This document shows positions 1 to 8,512 of a stretch of DNA of 44,022 nt, piece after piece. Made by a program: the position numbers and the translations under genes. The first letter of the stretch is position 1. Each line of letters starts with the position of its first letter. The notes beneath the pieces were generated by a model. It was given only the letters and a program-made list of their open reading frames with translations, did not search any database and was not told where the DNA came from. Source of the stretch: DATLMR01 sp035634255 (GTDB lineage: Bacteria > Acidobacteriota > Blastocatellia > UBA7656). Where the stretch lies: positions 1 through 44,022 of the forward strand of contig DASQDI010000044.1 of NCBI GenBank assembly GCA_035634255.1. The letters are read 5' to 3'.

Positions 1-725
1 CTCGTACCAGCCGAGGCCGCCCGGCTCGGGCGTCCCCGTCTGCGCCACGAGCGACGGGTCGAGCCCGTCGATGTCGATGGTCAGGTAGACGTTCTCCGTC
101 AGGTGCGACAACGCTTCTTCATGCCAGTCGGTCCGCCCGACCACGTCCCTCGCCCAGAATACCTTTGTCGGCGTGTCGGGCAGGCGCAGGGCTTCGGCCT
201 CCGAGATGGACCGTATCCCGACCTGGACCACCGGGCACACCTCGACCGCGCGGGCCATGATCGAGGCGTGGGAGTGCGGGGTCCCGTCGTAGCTCTCGCG
301 CAGGTCCGCGTGCGCGTCGATCTGGAGTATGGAGAGGTTCTCGACGCGGCGGCCGAGCGCGCGGATCACTGGCCCGCTGATGGAGTGCTCGCCCCCGAGC
401 ATCACGAGGAACTTCCCGGTGTCGAGCAGCTCGCCGGCCCTTCGCTCTATCTGCCCCATCATCGCCTCGGGCGGTTCGATTGCCGGGAGCTCGTCCAGGG
501 TGTGAATGCCAAGCCTGTAGGCGGAGCCGTCCACCTCGTCATCGTAAAGCTCCATGTTGCGCGAAGCCTCTATGATGGCGCGCGGGCCGTCGGCCGCGCC
601 GTGGCCGTAGCTGACGGTGCCTTCGTAGGGGACGGGCCACACGAGGATCCGCGCGCGCTCGTAATCGCTGTACTCGGGCTCCGCGATGCCTCCGAAATTG
701 AATGGCAGGAATTCCGATTCGCTCA
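1..725 (-). CDS. speB: Agmatinase (ureohydrolase family), 3' end beyond the window
   Basis: Agmatinase hydrolyses agmatine to putrescine and urea with a binuclear manganese centre. The 241 codons present carry the ureohydrolase metal-ligand motifs in order: GGEHS near residue 116, DAHAD near 139, a following SHAS, and DIDGLDPS near 221, then TGTPEPGG just before the window edge. The ATG at 725 opens a protein starting MSESEFLPFNFGG, a usual length ahead of the first conserved block. It is the third gene of a minus-strand operon after speA and the deoxyhypusine-synthase-like gene, matching the arginine-agmatine-putrescine route. The C-terminus is not visible. Other ureohydrolases (arginase, guanidinobutyrase) share these motifs, but the speA neighbour favours agmatinase. 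Confidence 0.9.
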
Positions 726-763
726 TCAGCTTAAAGTTTAGAAGGAAGGGTGGCGCGTGACAA

Positions 764-794
764 GCGGCATGCGGGACGCGCCCCCGCATGCCGC
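764..794. repeat. Perfect 12-bp intercistronic hairpin
   Basis: Arms 764-775 (GCGGCATGCGGG) and 783-794 are exact reverse complements around a 7-nt loop. The hairpin lies in the 81-bp gap between the DHS-like gene and speB. No T-run follows on the minus strand, so it looks more like an mRNA stabiliser or partial terminator separating the cistrons than an intrinsic terminator. Confidence 0.7.
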
Positions 795-806
795 CCGCCG
801 GGGTGA

Positions 807-1856
807 TTAAGCGAAGTTGACCGAGAGTTCGCGCCCGAAGTTGAATTGCGGGCGGCGGCGCTGCTTGAGCGCCTTCGTGCCGGTCTGCGAGAGCGCGGTC
901 ACCAGTATCGGCATGGCGATGGTCGGGTCGCAGAGCACGGAGACGGTCTTGGCGTCTTTCGCCACGCGGCCCCAGGTCTGCGCCTCCTCGAAGCTGCGCC
1001 CGGAAGTCGCGCTGCTCTCCGGCAGTTCGAGGCCGATCTGCAGGGCGTACTTGTGGCCGCGGACCGACTGCTTGATTATGGAGGCCGTCACCTCCGTCTG
1101 GTGCACGAAGCTCTTGGGCGTGCCCCCGCCGAACAGGACCACGGCGGTGTTGACGGAGCGGGCCATGACCTGCCCGGCCTCGACCACGTCCTGAATGATG
1201 TCGAACTGGAAGGGGTTTTTCCTGTTGATGCGCGAGGTGGCGATGCCGACGGCGATGGCGGAGTCGGCCACGCCGGGGCAGTAGATCGGCACCTTCGCCT
1301 TGTAGGCCGAGGTCAGTATGCCGTCCTCGGTCGCTATCTCCGCCAGCTCACGCCCGAGCAGGTGAAGGAACTCGCGGGTGGAGTAGGGGCGGGAGTGATC
1401 TACGGTGTTCGCGAAATTGCCCACCCACTCGTCGGCCTCGCGGTACTCGTGGTCGCTGGCGAGCGTGTCGTAGAACCGGCCCACCTGCGCCTCCTGGAGT
1501 TCCGCGTCGCTCACGTCGAGGGGGGCCTGGTAGTGGTAGCGGCCGAGCGTCTCGTGCAGGTCGTGGAAGAGGTTCGCGCCCGTGGCGACGACGACATCGA
1601 CGTAGTGGTTCTTGATCAGGTAAGAGATCAAGCGGCGCATCCCGGCCGCGACGAGGGCCCCGGACAGCCCCATGAAGACGGTCGCGTTGTCCGACAGCAT
1701 GTCGAGCCAGAGGTTGTGCGCGTCGGCTAGGGCCCTCGCCTGAAAGCCCGCGCCTTCCATTTTGGTCAACAGCCCTGCCACGGAGCGGTCCCGGTCGATC
1801 TGGATGGGGCGTGTGGGGGTAGTCAGATATTTCGTGCTTTTTTGTTTCCTCATCAT
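807..1856 (-). CDS. Deoxyhypusine synthase-like protein
   Basis: This 349-residue protein belongs to the deoxyhypusine synthase (DHS) fold. Recognisable blocks are SGALVAAGMRRLISYLI near 64-80, DVVVATGANLFHDL near 87-100, the IYCPGVADSAI segment, VVLFGGGTPKSFVHQ near 240-254, and the C-terminal SGRSFEEAQTWGRV block. True DHS uses NAD and spermidine to modify eIF5A, which bacteria lack, so bacterial members are thought to act on small amines, for example in homospermidine formation. When the C-terminus is aligned from memory with human DHS, the catalytic lysine (Lys329) falls on Ser306 here; the nearest lysine is Lys303. It sits between speA and speB in one operon, so a polyamine substrate is likely. 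The actual reaction is unproven. Confidence 0.85.
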   Translation of the reverse strand: MMRKQKSTKYLTTPTRPIQIDRDRSVAGLLTKMEGAGFQARALADAHNLWLDMLSDNATVFMGLSGALVAAGMRRLISYLIKNHYVDVVVATGANLFHDLHETLGRYHYQAPLDVSDAELQEAQVGRFYDTLASDHEYREADEWVGNFANTVDHSRPYSTREFLHLLGRELAEIATEDGILTSAYKAKVPIYCPGVADSAIAVGIATSRINRKNPFQFDIIQDVVEAGQVMARSVNTAVVLFGGGTPKSFVHQTEVTASIIKQSVRGHKYALQIGLELPESSATSGRSFEEAQTWGRVAKDAKTVSVLCDPTIAMPILVTALSQTGTKALKQRRRPQFNFGRELSVNFA

Positions 1857-1969
1857 TGTAGTATTAGCCCTCGCAGGTTTCAGGTAACTGAGGGCGGATA
1901 GAAGAGACGGGGAGGGGGCGCCGCCTGCCGCGATCCCTCCCGCGTGTCTTGTATATTGCCACCTGTCAC

Positions 1970-3868
1970 CTATTCAAGATATGTGTATCGGTTAATTTCG
2001 CTCTCGTAATCTTTGACGAGCCGGTCGGCCTGCTCACGGGTCAGGTGACCGGACTTGACTCGCGCTTCCACCGTGCGGCCTAAGCTCTCCCAGGCCTGCT
2101 TCTTGTCGTAGCGCGCGAAATTTATCATGTCGCCGATGCGGCTACCCTGCACGATCTTGGTGATGTGATAGGCCCCATCCTTGTCGATGACGACGTGCGC
2201 CTCGTTGGGCTGGCCGAAGAGGTTGTGGTAGCTGCCCATCACTTCCTGGTACGCGCCGACTAGGAATATCGCGATGTAGTAGGGGGCGCCCGTGAACGGG
2301 TGCAGCTCGAGCACGTCCTTAACGTCCTTGAGGTCGACGAACTTGTCTATGTGGCCGTCGGAGTCGCAGGTTATGTCCACGAAAGTCGCGTAATCGGTGG
2401 GCGGCTCGTTGAGGCGGTGGATGGGCATGATGGGGAAGAGCTGCCCGATGGCCCAGTGGTCGGGGGTCGAGCGGAAGACCGAAAAATTGCAGAGGTACTT
2501 GGACGCCAGAATCTTCTTCAGGTCGTCGAACTCCTCCTCCTGAACCTTCGCCCCGCGCGCGAAACGCGAGGCCCGCGCGCAGACCTCCCAGAACAGGACC
2601 TCGCCCTTGGCCCGGTCTTCGAGGCTGATGAGCCCGAGGTTGAACTGCGTGTGCAGCTCGTCCTTGTGGTCGAGCGCGTCGTGGTAGTACTCGCGGTAGT
2701 TCTTCGCGTTTATGTCGTCGTAGAGGGCCTTGAGCTCCGTGATGACCTGCGCGTCGTCTTCGGTGACGGTGACCTCGGGCTGGTCGTCCGCGAACGTCTC
2801 GATCTCGTCCCTGATCGAGGTGATGAAGACCGCGTGGTAGGCCGACATCACGCGCCCGCTCTCGGTCACGAGGTTGGGCTCGGGGACGTTCTCGTCTTCG
2901 CAGACCGACTTGATCGTGTAGATCACGTCGTTGGCGAACTCCTGAGTCGTGTAGTTGACCGAGGACTCGAAGGTCGTCTTCGACCCGTCGTAATCGACCC
3001 CCATGCCCCCGCCGATGTCGAGGAACTCGATGCCGATGCCCATCTGCCGGATCTTGGAGTACACGCGCGCGGCCTCTTTCATGGCGTTCTTCACGCGCTT
3101 GATGTCGGTTATCTGCGACCCGATGTGGAAGTGCAGGAGCTTGAGCGAGTCGAGCATCCCGTATTCGCGCAGCAGGCGGGTGCATTCGAGTATCTCGGAC
3201 GTGGTCAGGCCGAACTTCGCGGCCTCCCCCCCGGACGAGGCCCACTTGCCCGAGCCCTTGGAGTAGAGCTTGGCGCGCAGCCCGATCCAGGGCGTGACGC
3301 CCGTCTCCTGCGCGAGGCGGATGATCATCTTCAGCTCGTTCAGCTTTTCGACGACCAGCATCACCCGCTTGCCCATCTGCGTCCCCATCAGGGCGAGGCT
3401 GACGAAGGACTCGTCCTTGAACCCGTTGCAGATCAGCAGGGAGTCCGGGGCCTGCTGGAGCGAGAGCGCCGCGTAGAGCTCGGCCTTCGAGCCGGCCTCG
3501 ACCCCGACGTTGTACTTGCCGCCCTCGCGGAGGAACTCCTCTACCACCTCCCGGCGCGGGTTCACCTTCATCGGGAAGACCGGGTAGTGCCCCCCCGTGT
3601 AGCCGAATTCGCGCGAGGCGTCTCTGAACGAGCGGTGCAGCTTCTTTAACTGGTTGGTAAGTATCTGAGGGAAGCGAAGCAGTATCGGCAATTGGAGCTT
3701 TCGCTGATCAACGAGATGATCTATGAGTTCTTTAATATCCAGATACCGGGGGTCCCCCTCAGAGGGACGGACAGCAAGATGTCCTTTTCGGTTTACCTCA
3801 AAGTACCCTGCTCCCCAGTTCTCCACACCATAGGTCTGAATGACCTCTTCCAGTGTGACGTTCTTCAT
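1970..3868 (-). CDS. speA: Biosynthetic arginine decarboxylase (PLP, fold III)
   Basis: SpeA converts arginine to agmatine with pyridoxal phosphate. The 632-residue length is normal for the family. Lys101 in FPMKVNPRREV is the expected Schiff-base lysine. CNGFKDESF near 151, LLHFHIGSQ near 245-253, the glycine-rich IGGGMGVDYDG phosphate-binding block near 285-295, and ESGR follow in order. The C-terminal region with FRSTPDHWAIGQLFPIMPIHRL is typical of SpeA. The start codon at 3868 gives MKNVTLEEVIQTYGVENWG, the usual N-terminus. It is the first gene of the speA / DHS-like / speB operon; the gap to the next gene is 113 bp. Assignment is firm. Confidence 0.96.
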   Translation of the reverse strand: MKNVTLEEVIQTYGVENWGAGYFEVNRKGHLAVRPSEGDPRYLDIKELIDHLVDQRKLQLPILLRFPQILTNQLKKLHRSFRDASREFGYTGGHYPVFPMKVNPRREVVEEFLREGGKYNVGVEAGSKAELYAALSLQQAPDSLLICNGFKDESFVSLALMGTQMGKRVMLVVEKLNELKMIIRLAQETGVTPWIGLRAKLYSKGSGKWASSGGEAAKFGLTTSEILECTRLLREYGMLDSLKLLHFHIGSQITDIKRVKNAMKEAARVYSKIRQMGIGIEFLDIGGGMGVDYDGSKTTFESSVNYTTQEFANDVIYTIKSVCEDENVPEPNLVTESGRVMSAYHAVFITSIRDEIETFADDQPEVTVTEDDAQVITELKALYDDINAKNYREYYHDALDHKDELHTQFNLGLISLEDRAKGEVLFWEVCARASRFARGAKVQEEEFDDLKKILASKYLCNFSVFRSTPDHWAIGQLFPIMPIHRLNEPPTDYATFVDITCDSDGHIDKFVDLKDVKDVLELHPFTGAPYYIAIFLVGAYQEVMGSYHNLFGQPNEAHVVIDKDGAYHITKIVQGSRIGDMINFARYDKKQAWESLGRTVEARVKSGHLTREQADRLVKDYESEINRYTYLE

Positions 3869-4043
3869 CTAATTCTTCCCCGCCGTATCTCGCACATGTC
3901 TTTAGAACATCAGGACCTATAAGCGACTGAATTTAACAGAATAAGCGGGGGGTGTCAAAAACTTTTTTCCGAGCCTTTTCGGGCTTTCGCCCCCTGTTCG
4001 CCGCCCCGTCACGCGGGCCGCCGGGCGTCGGGGCCCCCCCGCC

Positions 4044-5144
4044 CTACGCGGGAGGGATGGGCGGCGCGTCGGGCTTCGTTTCGTGCCTGACCTTCCTGTT
4101 GAGGTATTCCCTGCCGAAATTTATCTTCAGCTCTATCCACATCGGCAGGTGGTCGGACATCTGGAAGGTCCGCCAGTCGTTGTAATACCGGGTCCTCCCC
4201 TTCTCGTCGCGCTCGGAGCCGTCCTTGGCCTGAAGGTAGGCTTTGCCCATGTCCTCGGCGTAGACCGACTGCTCGTCCTTCCGGTAGACGTGCTCGAAGA
4301 AGTTGAAGACGCCCGCCTTGCCCAGCCCCAGGTGGTCCTGAACGTCGGGGGCGATGAAGGCGATCTGGTCGTAGTGCTTGTTCTGCGGCACGTTCGAGGG
4401 CAATTTTTGCAGGCTCTCCGGCACCGTGAACCCCGCCTTCGTGATCGCCTTCATGGTGGTGTCGCTCGTGTCGAAGATGTTGAAGTCTCCGAGTAAGATC
4501 ATGTTCTTCGCCCATGCGTAAGGCTTCCTGGCCTGCCCCGCGAGGTATTCCGCGAGGACTTTTATCTCATCGACGCGGTTGGGGTCTTCGGCCACGGCCT
4601 TCCCGTAAAGTATGTGCGTAGTGCAGAGCGTGAACTTGAACCAGCCCGCGCGGAACCCGACCATGAAAGGCGCGCGGGCGAGCTGCTTGGACGGCTTCAG
4701 TTCCTCGCCCTTCTTCTTGACCGGGGGGATCACGATGTTGGTGGCGAGCCCCCCGAAGTTGAGCTTGCGCGAGTCGTAGAGAAAAGCCATGCGCTCGCGG
4801 TTCCCCTGCGAGCCTTCGGTCACGTCGGTGAGGACGCATTTCCACCACGCCCCCAGGTACCTCATCAGAGTGGTGAGCGCCTTGAGGTCGTCCCTGACCT
4901 CCTGCACGGCGACGATGTCGAAGGCGTTAATGATCTCGGCGATGTAGAAGATGGGCTCCTTGCCACGCACCCCGTACTTGGTCGAATCGAACTCGCGGAT
5001 GTTCCAGGTGGCGAGCATGAGAGTGTCGTCCATGTTGCGCTGCGGCATCTCAAGTTTCTTGAAAGCGTCTTTTAGCTTAAGCAGGCCCTTCGCGATTCGC
5101 TTATCGCTATCCTTCCTGCCGTCAATCGAGTAGTAGATAGGCAT
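4044..5144 (-). CDS. Endonuclease/exonuclease/phosphatase family protein
   Basis: The 366-residue protein has the metal-dependent EEP fold motifs: LATWNIREFDS near 44, DIVAVQEVRDD near 76 with the metal-ligand glutamate, LLGDFNIFD near 217, and the terminal SDHLPMWIEL near 330 with the catalytic Asp-His. EEP enzymes cleave phosphodiesters in DNA, RNA, lipids or inositol phosphates. I see no signal peptide or accessory domain, so it is probably cytosolic and the substrate cannot be told. The ATG at 5144 is preceded by a short purine-rich stretch (AAGGAGG) at a good distance. It lies 175 bp upstream of speA on the same strand and may be transcribed separately. Confidence 0.85.
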   Translation of the reverse strand: MPIYYSIDGRKDSDKRIAKGLLKLKDAFKKLEMPQRNMDDTLMLATWNIREFDSTKYGVRGKEPIFYIAEIINAFDIVAVQEVRDDLKALTTLMRYLGAWWKCVLTDVTEGSQGNRERMAFLYDSRKLNFGGLATNIVIPPVKKKGEELKPSKQLARAPFMVGFRAGWFKFTLCTTHILYGKAVAEDPNRVDEIKVLAEYLAGQARKPYAWAKNMILLGDFNIFDTSDTTMKAITKAGFTVPESLQKLPSNVPQNKHYDQIAFIAPDVQDHLGLGKAGVFNFFEHVYRKDEQSVYAEDMGKAYLQAKDGSERDEKGRTRYYNDWRTFQMSDHLPMWIELKINFGREYLNRKVRHETKPDAPPIPPA

Positions 5145-5394
5145 GCGCGCCTCCTTGTAGATCGATTATTCAGGTTTCTTTAATGAATTACTGAGAGCCC
5201 AAAACCGAGTAAGCGCGCCTAAGATAAACCTTCGACGGGTCAAAGTCAAGAAGTACTGAGTACACCGACTCGTTAGGGGCCGCCTGACAACTCGCTGCCC
5301 CTGAGCTTGCAAGCGAATCCCACAGGATTCATAATGCACGCGCTCCTACAGCGCCTAGCGCACCAGACAAATTTGCCATGTAAGGTATGACGAT
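5145..5394. other. Divergent intergenic region upstream of the Roc-COR-TIR gene
   Basis: This 250-bp gap separates divergent genes and must hold both promoters. I see an imperfect inverted repeat (GCGCT..AGCGC around 5341-5355) and an AT-richer stretch near 5161-5190, but no convincing -35/-10 pair. There is no RNA gene or repeat I recognise. Confidence 0.3.
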
Positions 5395-8115
5395 ATGATC
5401 CAAACACCCAGGTACCTACTCGACAAGATAAATAGAGCCAAAGTAAAGAAGCTCAAGAAATTAGATTTGAGCATAGACTTGAGCGACCGTGATAATAAAG
5501 GGTTGATAACCATGCCGGCCGAGATTCTCGATTTGTTACATTTGGAAGAACTATCCCTGAGAAATCACCAAATGACTTCCATTCCTGAATCTATTTGTCA
5601 ACTAACGAACCTCACCAGCCTGGATTTACGCGGCAACTACTTGATCTTTCTACCCGACTCGATCTGCCAACTGACAAAACTCACCAGCCTTAATTTAGGC
5701 TATAACCAATTAATACTTCTGCCCGAGTCAATCTCTAAACTAACGAACCTCACTGATCTTAATTTAGCCTTTAACAGCCTGACTTCTCTTCGTGAGTCGA
5801 TCTCTGGATTAAGTGGATTAACGGAGCTGGAGGTATCTAATAACCAGATAAAATACCTTCCAAATGCTTTAGGTAATCTATCAAACCTGACTAAACTTCG
5901 TGTCGGCAATAATCTTCTTACCGAGATTCCTCAATGTATTGCAGAGTTGAAGAGATTAACCATACTTTCGCTCTGGGGCAATAAGATTACATCTATACCG
6001 GACTTTCTTTATGACATGAATGCTTTGGAGGAACTTAACCTGAATAATACTTCCACCAGGATCGGCAACCAAATTAAAGAGATCTCACCAAGAATAGTGC
6101 GGATGGAGAACTTAAAAAGCATTTTCCTGAATGGAAATCCGGTAGAAACGCCGCCGATGGAAGTCGTCAAGCAGGGCGTTGACGCTATCAAGAATTACTT
6201 CAGGCAACTGGAAGCTGAAGGGACGGACCATCTATACGAAGCCAAGCTGCTCATCCTCGGCGAAGCAGGCGCGGGAAAAACGTCTCTGGCGAAAAAGATC
6301 GAGAACCCGGATTACAAACTCAGAGAAGATGAGCAATCAACCGAAGGCATTGAAGTCACCCGTTGGGATTTTCCAATGGCGAACGGCCGGCGGTTCCGGG
6401 TAAACATCTGGGACTTCGGAGGGCAGGAGATTTATCACGCCACCCACCAGTTCTTTCTCACCAGAAGGTCGCTTTACATCCTCGTGGCTGATACGCGCAA
6501 GGAAGACACGGACTTCAATTACTGGCTCAACGTCGTCGAATTGCTCAGCGACAACAGCCCCCTGTTGATCGTCAAGAACGAGAAGCAGGACCGCCACCGC
6601 GAGATCAACGAGCGGCAGCTGCGCGGGCAGTTTGAGAATTTGAAAGAGACGCTGGCGACGAACCTCGATACCAACCGGGGGCTCGAAGAGATCTTAAGGC
6701 AGATAGAGCACTTCATCACCAGCCTGCCGCACATCGGCACGCCGCTCCCTAAAACGTGGGTGAAAGTCAGGCAGGCGCTCGAAACCGGCCCGCGCAATCA
6801 CATAACTCTTGATGAGTACCTGAGGATCTGCGAGCAGAACGGATTTAAGAATCTGATAGATAAGCTGCAACTGAGCTGCTACCTGCACGACCTGGGAGTC
6901 TGCCTCCATTTTAAAGAAGACGACCTACTGATTAAGACCGTTATTCTCAAGCCGAAATGGGGAACCGACGCTGTTTATAAAGTCCTCGACAACAAGACCG
7001 TCATCGACAAACAAGGCAGGTTCAACCGCGCGGACTTGAAGGAGATATGGAGCGAGGCGGAATACGCGACCATGCAGGGTGAGCTGCTGCGGCTGATGAT
7101 CAACTTCAAGCTCTGTTACCAGATTCCCGATAGTGATAATTACATCGCTCCGCAGCGACTGAGCGAGAACCAGCCCGTTTATGACTGGGATGAAGCCGAC
7201 AACCTGATCGTTCGGTACACATACGAGTTCATGCCGAAGGGCATAATCACCCGCTTCATTGTCGTGCTGCACAGGCTGATCTCGACGCAGGAGCTTGTCT
7301 GGAAGAGTGGAGTCATCCTTGAGCGAGACTCCACGAGGGCGGAAGTGATCGAATATTACGACAAACGCGAGATCAGGATTCGAGTAGAGGGCAAGCGCAA
7401 AAAAGATTTGATGACCGTCGTAACTTACGAGCTTGATAAGATTCACGACTCGTATCCGCGATTGAAATTCAATAAACTCATCCCCTGCAATTGCTCCCGG
7501 TGCAAGAACAGCCGGGAGCCTCATTTTTATCGCTTCGATACATTGCAGAAATTCATAGACGACAGGCAAGAGTTAATCCAGTGTCAGGAAAGTTACGAGA
7601 TGGTCAACGTCCGGGGGCTCATCGACGACGTGGTGCAAAGAAGTGTTACGCGGAGCGCCTCACCGTCCGCTCGCGGGCAGGTCTTTATAAGCTACAGCCA
7701 CAAAGACCGGGAGTGGCTCGACAGGCTCAAGACCGTTTGTAAGCCTTTAACGAGGACCGGCCAGATTTCGGCATGGGACGACACGACAATCAAGGCGGGC
7801 GATAAATGGAGGGGTAAGATCGAAGAGGCGCTCGCGTCCGCGAAGGTCGCGGTCCTGTTGGTGAGCCCGAACTTCCTTGCCTCCGACTTCATCGCGGAAC
7901 ACGAGCTACCCCCTCTGCTCGAAGCCGCCGAGAAAGACGGGCTAAGGATTTTATGGGTGGCCGTGTCTGAGAGTCTTTATCAGGAGACTGAAATCGAGGC
8001 TTATCAGGCCGCGAACGATCCCTCGAAACCTCTGGACAGCCTGAGCCCTGCGGATGCGAACAGGGCGCTCGTTGAAATCTGCAAAGAGATAAAGGAGGCG
8101 GCGAATCGCCCGTGA
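5395..8115 (+). CDS. LRR-Roc-COR-TIR (ROCO) protein
   Basis: A 906-residue multidomain signalling protein. Residues about 45-260 are at least seven 23-residue leucine-rich repeats of the form LTxLTxLxLxxNxLxxLPxSI. A Ras-of-complex GTPase follows: P-loop GEAGAGKTS at 289-297, G3 motif DFGGQE at 340-345, and a G4-like KNEKQD near 394 in place of NKxD. A COR region runs to about 690, then a cysteine cluster CNCSRC, then a C-terminal TIR domain from about 762 (VFISYSHKDREWLDRL) with SPNFLASDF and acidic residues Glu835/Glu837 where TIR NADases keep their catalytic glutamate. Family knowledge: Roc-COR is a dimerising GTPase switch; bacterial TIR domains often consume NAD+ or make nucleotide signals in defence. 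The first ~800 bp are AT-rich against GC-rich neighbours. A role in immunity is inference. Confidence 0.9.
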   Translation: MIQTPRYLLDKINRAKVKKLKKLDLSIDLSDRDNKGLITMPAEILDLLHLEELSLRNHQMTSIPESICQLTNLTSLDLRGNYLIFLPDSICQLTKLTSLNLGYNQLILLPESISKLTNLTDLNLAFNSLTSLRESISGLSGLTELEVSNNQIKYLPNALGNLSNLTKLRVGNNLLTEIPQCIAELKRLTILSLWGNKITSIPDFLYDMNALEELNLNNTSTRIGNQIKEISPRIVRMENLKSIFLNGNPVETPPMEVVKQGVDAIKNYFRQLEAEGTDHLYEAKLLILGEAGAGKTSLAKKIENPDYKLREDEQSTEGIEVTRWDFPMANGRRFRVNIWDFGGQEIYHATHQFFLTRRSLYILVADTRKEDTDFNYWLNVVELLSDNSPLLIVKNEKQDRHREINERQLRGQFENLKETLATNLDTNRGLEEILRQIEHFITSLPHIGTPLPKTWVKVRQALETGPRNHITLDEYLRICEQNGFKNLIDKLQLSCYLHDLGVCLHFKEDDLLIKTVILKPKWGTDAVYKVLDNKTVIDKQGRFNRADLKEIWSEAEYATMQGELLRLMINFKLCYQIPDSDNYIAPQRLSENQPVYDWDEADNLIVRYTYEFMPKGIITRFIVVLHRLISTQELVWKSGVILERDSTRAEVIEYYDKREIRIRVEGKRKKDLMTVVTYELDKIHDSYPRLKFNKLIPCNCSRCKNSREPHFYRFDTLQKFIDDRQELIQCQESYEMVNVRGLIDDVVQRSVTRSASPSARGQVFISYSHKDREWLDRLKTVCKPLTRTGQISAWDDTTIKAGDKWRGKIEEALASAKVAVLLVSPNFLASDFIAEHELPPLLEAAEKDGLRILWVAVSESLYQETEIEAYQAANDPSKPLDSLSPADANRALVEICKEIKEAANRP

Positions 8116-8157
8116 CGCCGCTATTCGCCGCGGTGCCGACGCGAATGGCTGTTTACA

Positions 8158-8409
8158 TCAACGGTATCCTGAAAACCCGCCTAAAAATCCGAGGATGAAT
8201 GCCAGGATTATCACGGCGGTCCACGCCATCATGATGGGCCTGATGCCTTCGCGGTCCGCATTCATCCATCCCCAGATGAATGTGTAGATTCCGCAGATGA
8301 TGCCGAGGATTCCATGAAGGACCCCTTTGCGCTGGAACAGCTTGACGACTACCAGGATCGTGAACACAAAACTCACCGCCGCTAAAAGATACTGCAAGAT
8401 AAGTATCAT
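8158..8409 (-). CDS. Small membrane protein, 83 residues
   Basis: I take the ATG at 8409, which has GGAGG seven bases upstream; a longer reading frame extends upstream but lacks such a site. The product is almost wholly hydrophobic: segments at about 2-22, 31-48 and 58-78 can each span the membrane, with charged turns KLFQRKG and NADREGIRP between. It resembles the many small uncharacterised inner-membrane proteins with glycine-rich helices, and I cannot name a family. It ends 42 bp from the convergent Roc-COR-TIR gene. Confidence 0.7.
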   Translation of the reverse strand: MILILQYLLAAVSFVFTILVVVKLFQRKGVLHGILGIICGIYTFIWGWMNADREGIRPIMMAWTAVIILAFILGFLGGFSGYR

Positions 8410-8512
8410 CTGTCGAGCCTCCGTTCGGTTGTTGAGTATGGAGCCAGCAAGAAACTGCCTGTTTTTCGTGGTGGAGCATAGCACGAAGTGATTGAATGTC
8501 AAAACGCATTCA

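Noticed and set aside
846..1730. A plus-strand frame opposite the deoxyhypusine-synthase-like gene
   Set aside because: Low-complexity translation; the opposite strand encodes a recognised family.
2300..3649. A 449-codon plus-strand frame opposite speA
   Set aside because: It mirrors the GC-rich third positions of speA, and its product is a low-complexity Val/Leu/Arg/Asp-rich chain with no domain.
8123..8146. ATTCGC/GCGAAT inverted repeat between the ROCO and small membrane genes
   Set aside because: A 6-bp stem without a T-run is too weak to call a terminator.
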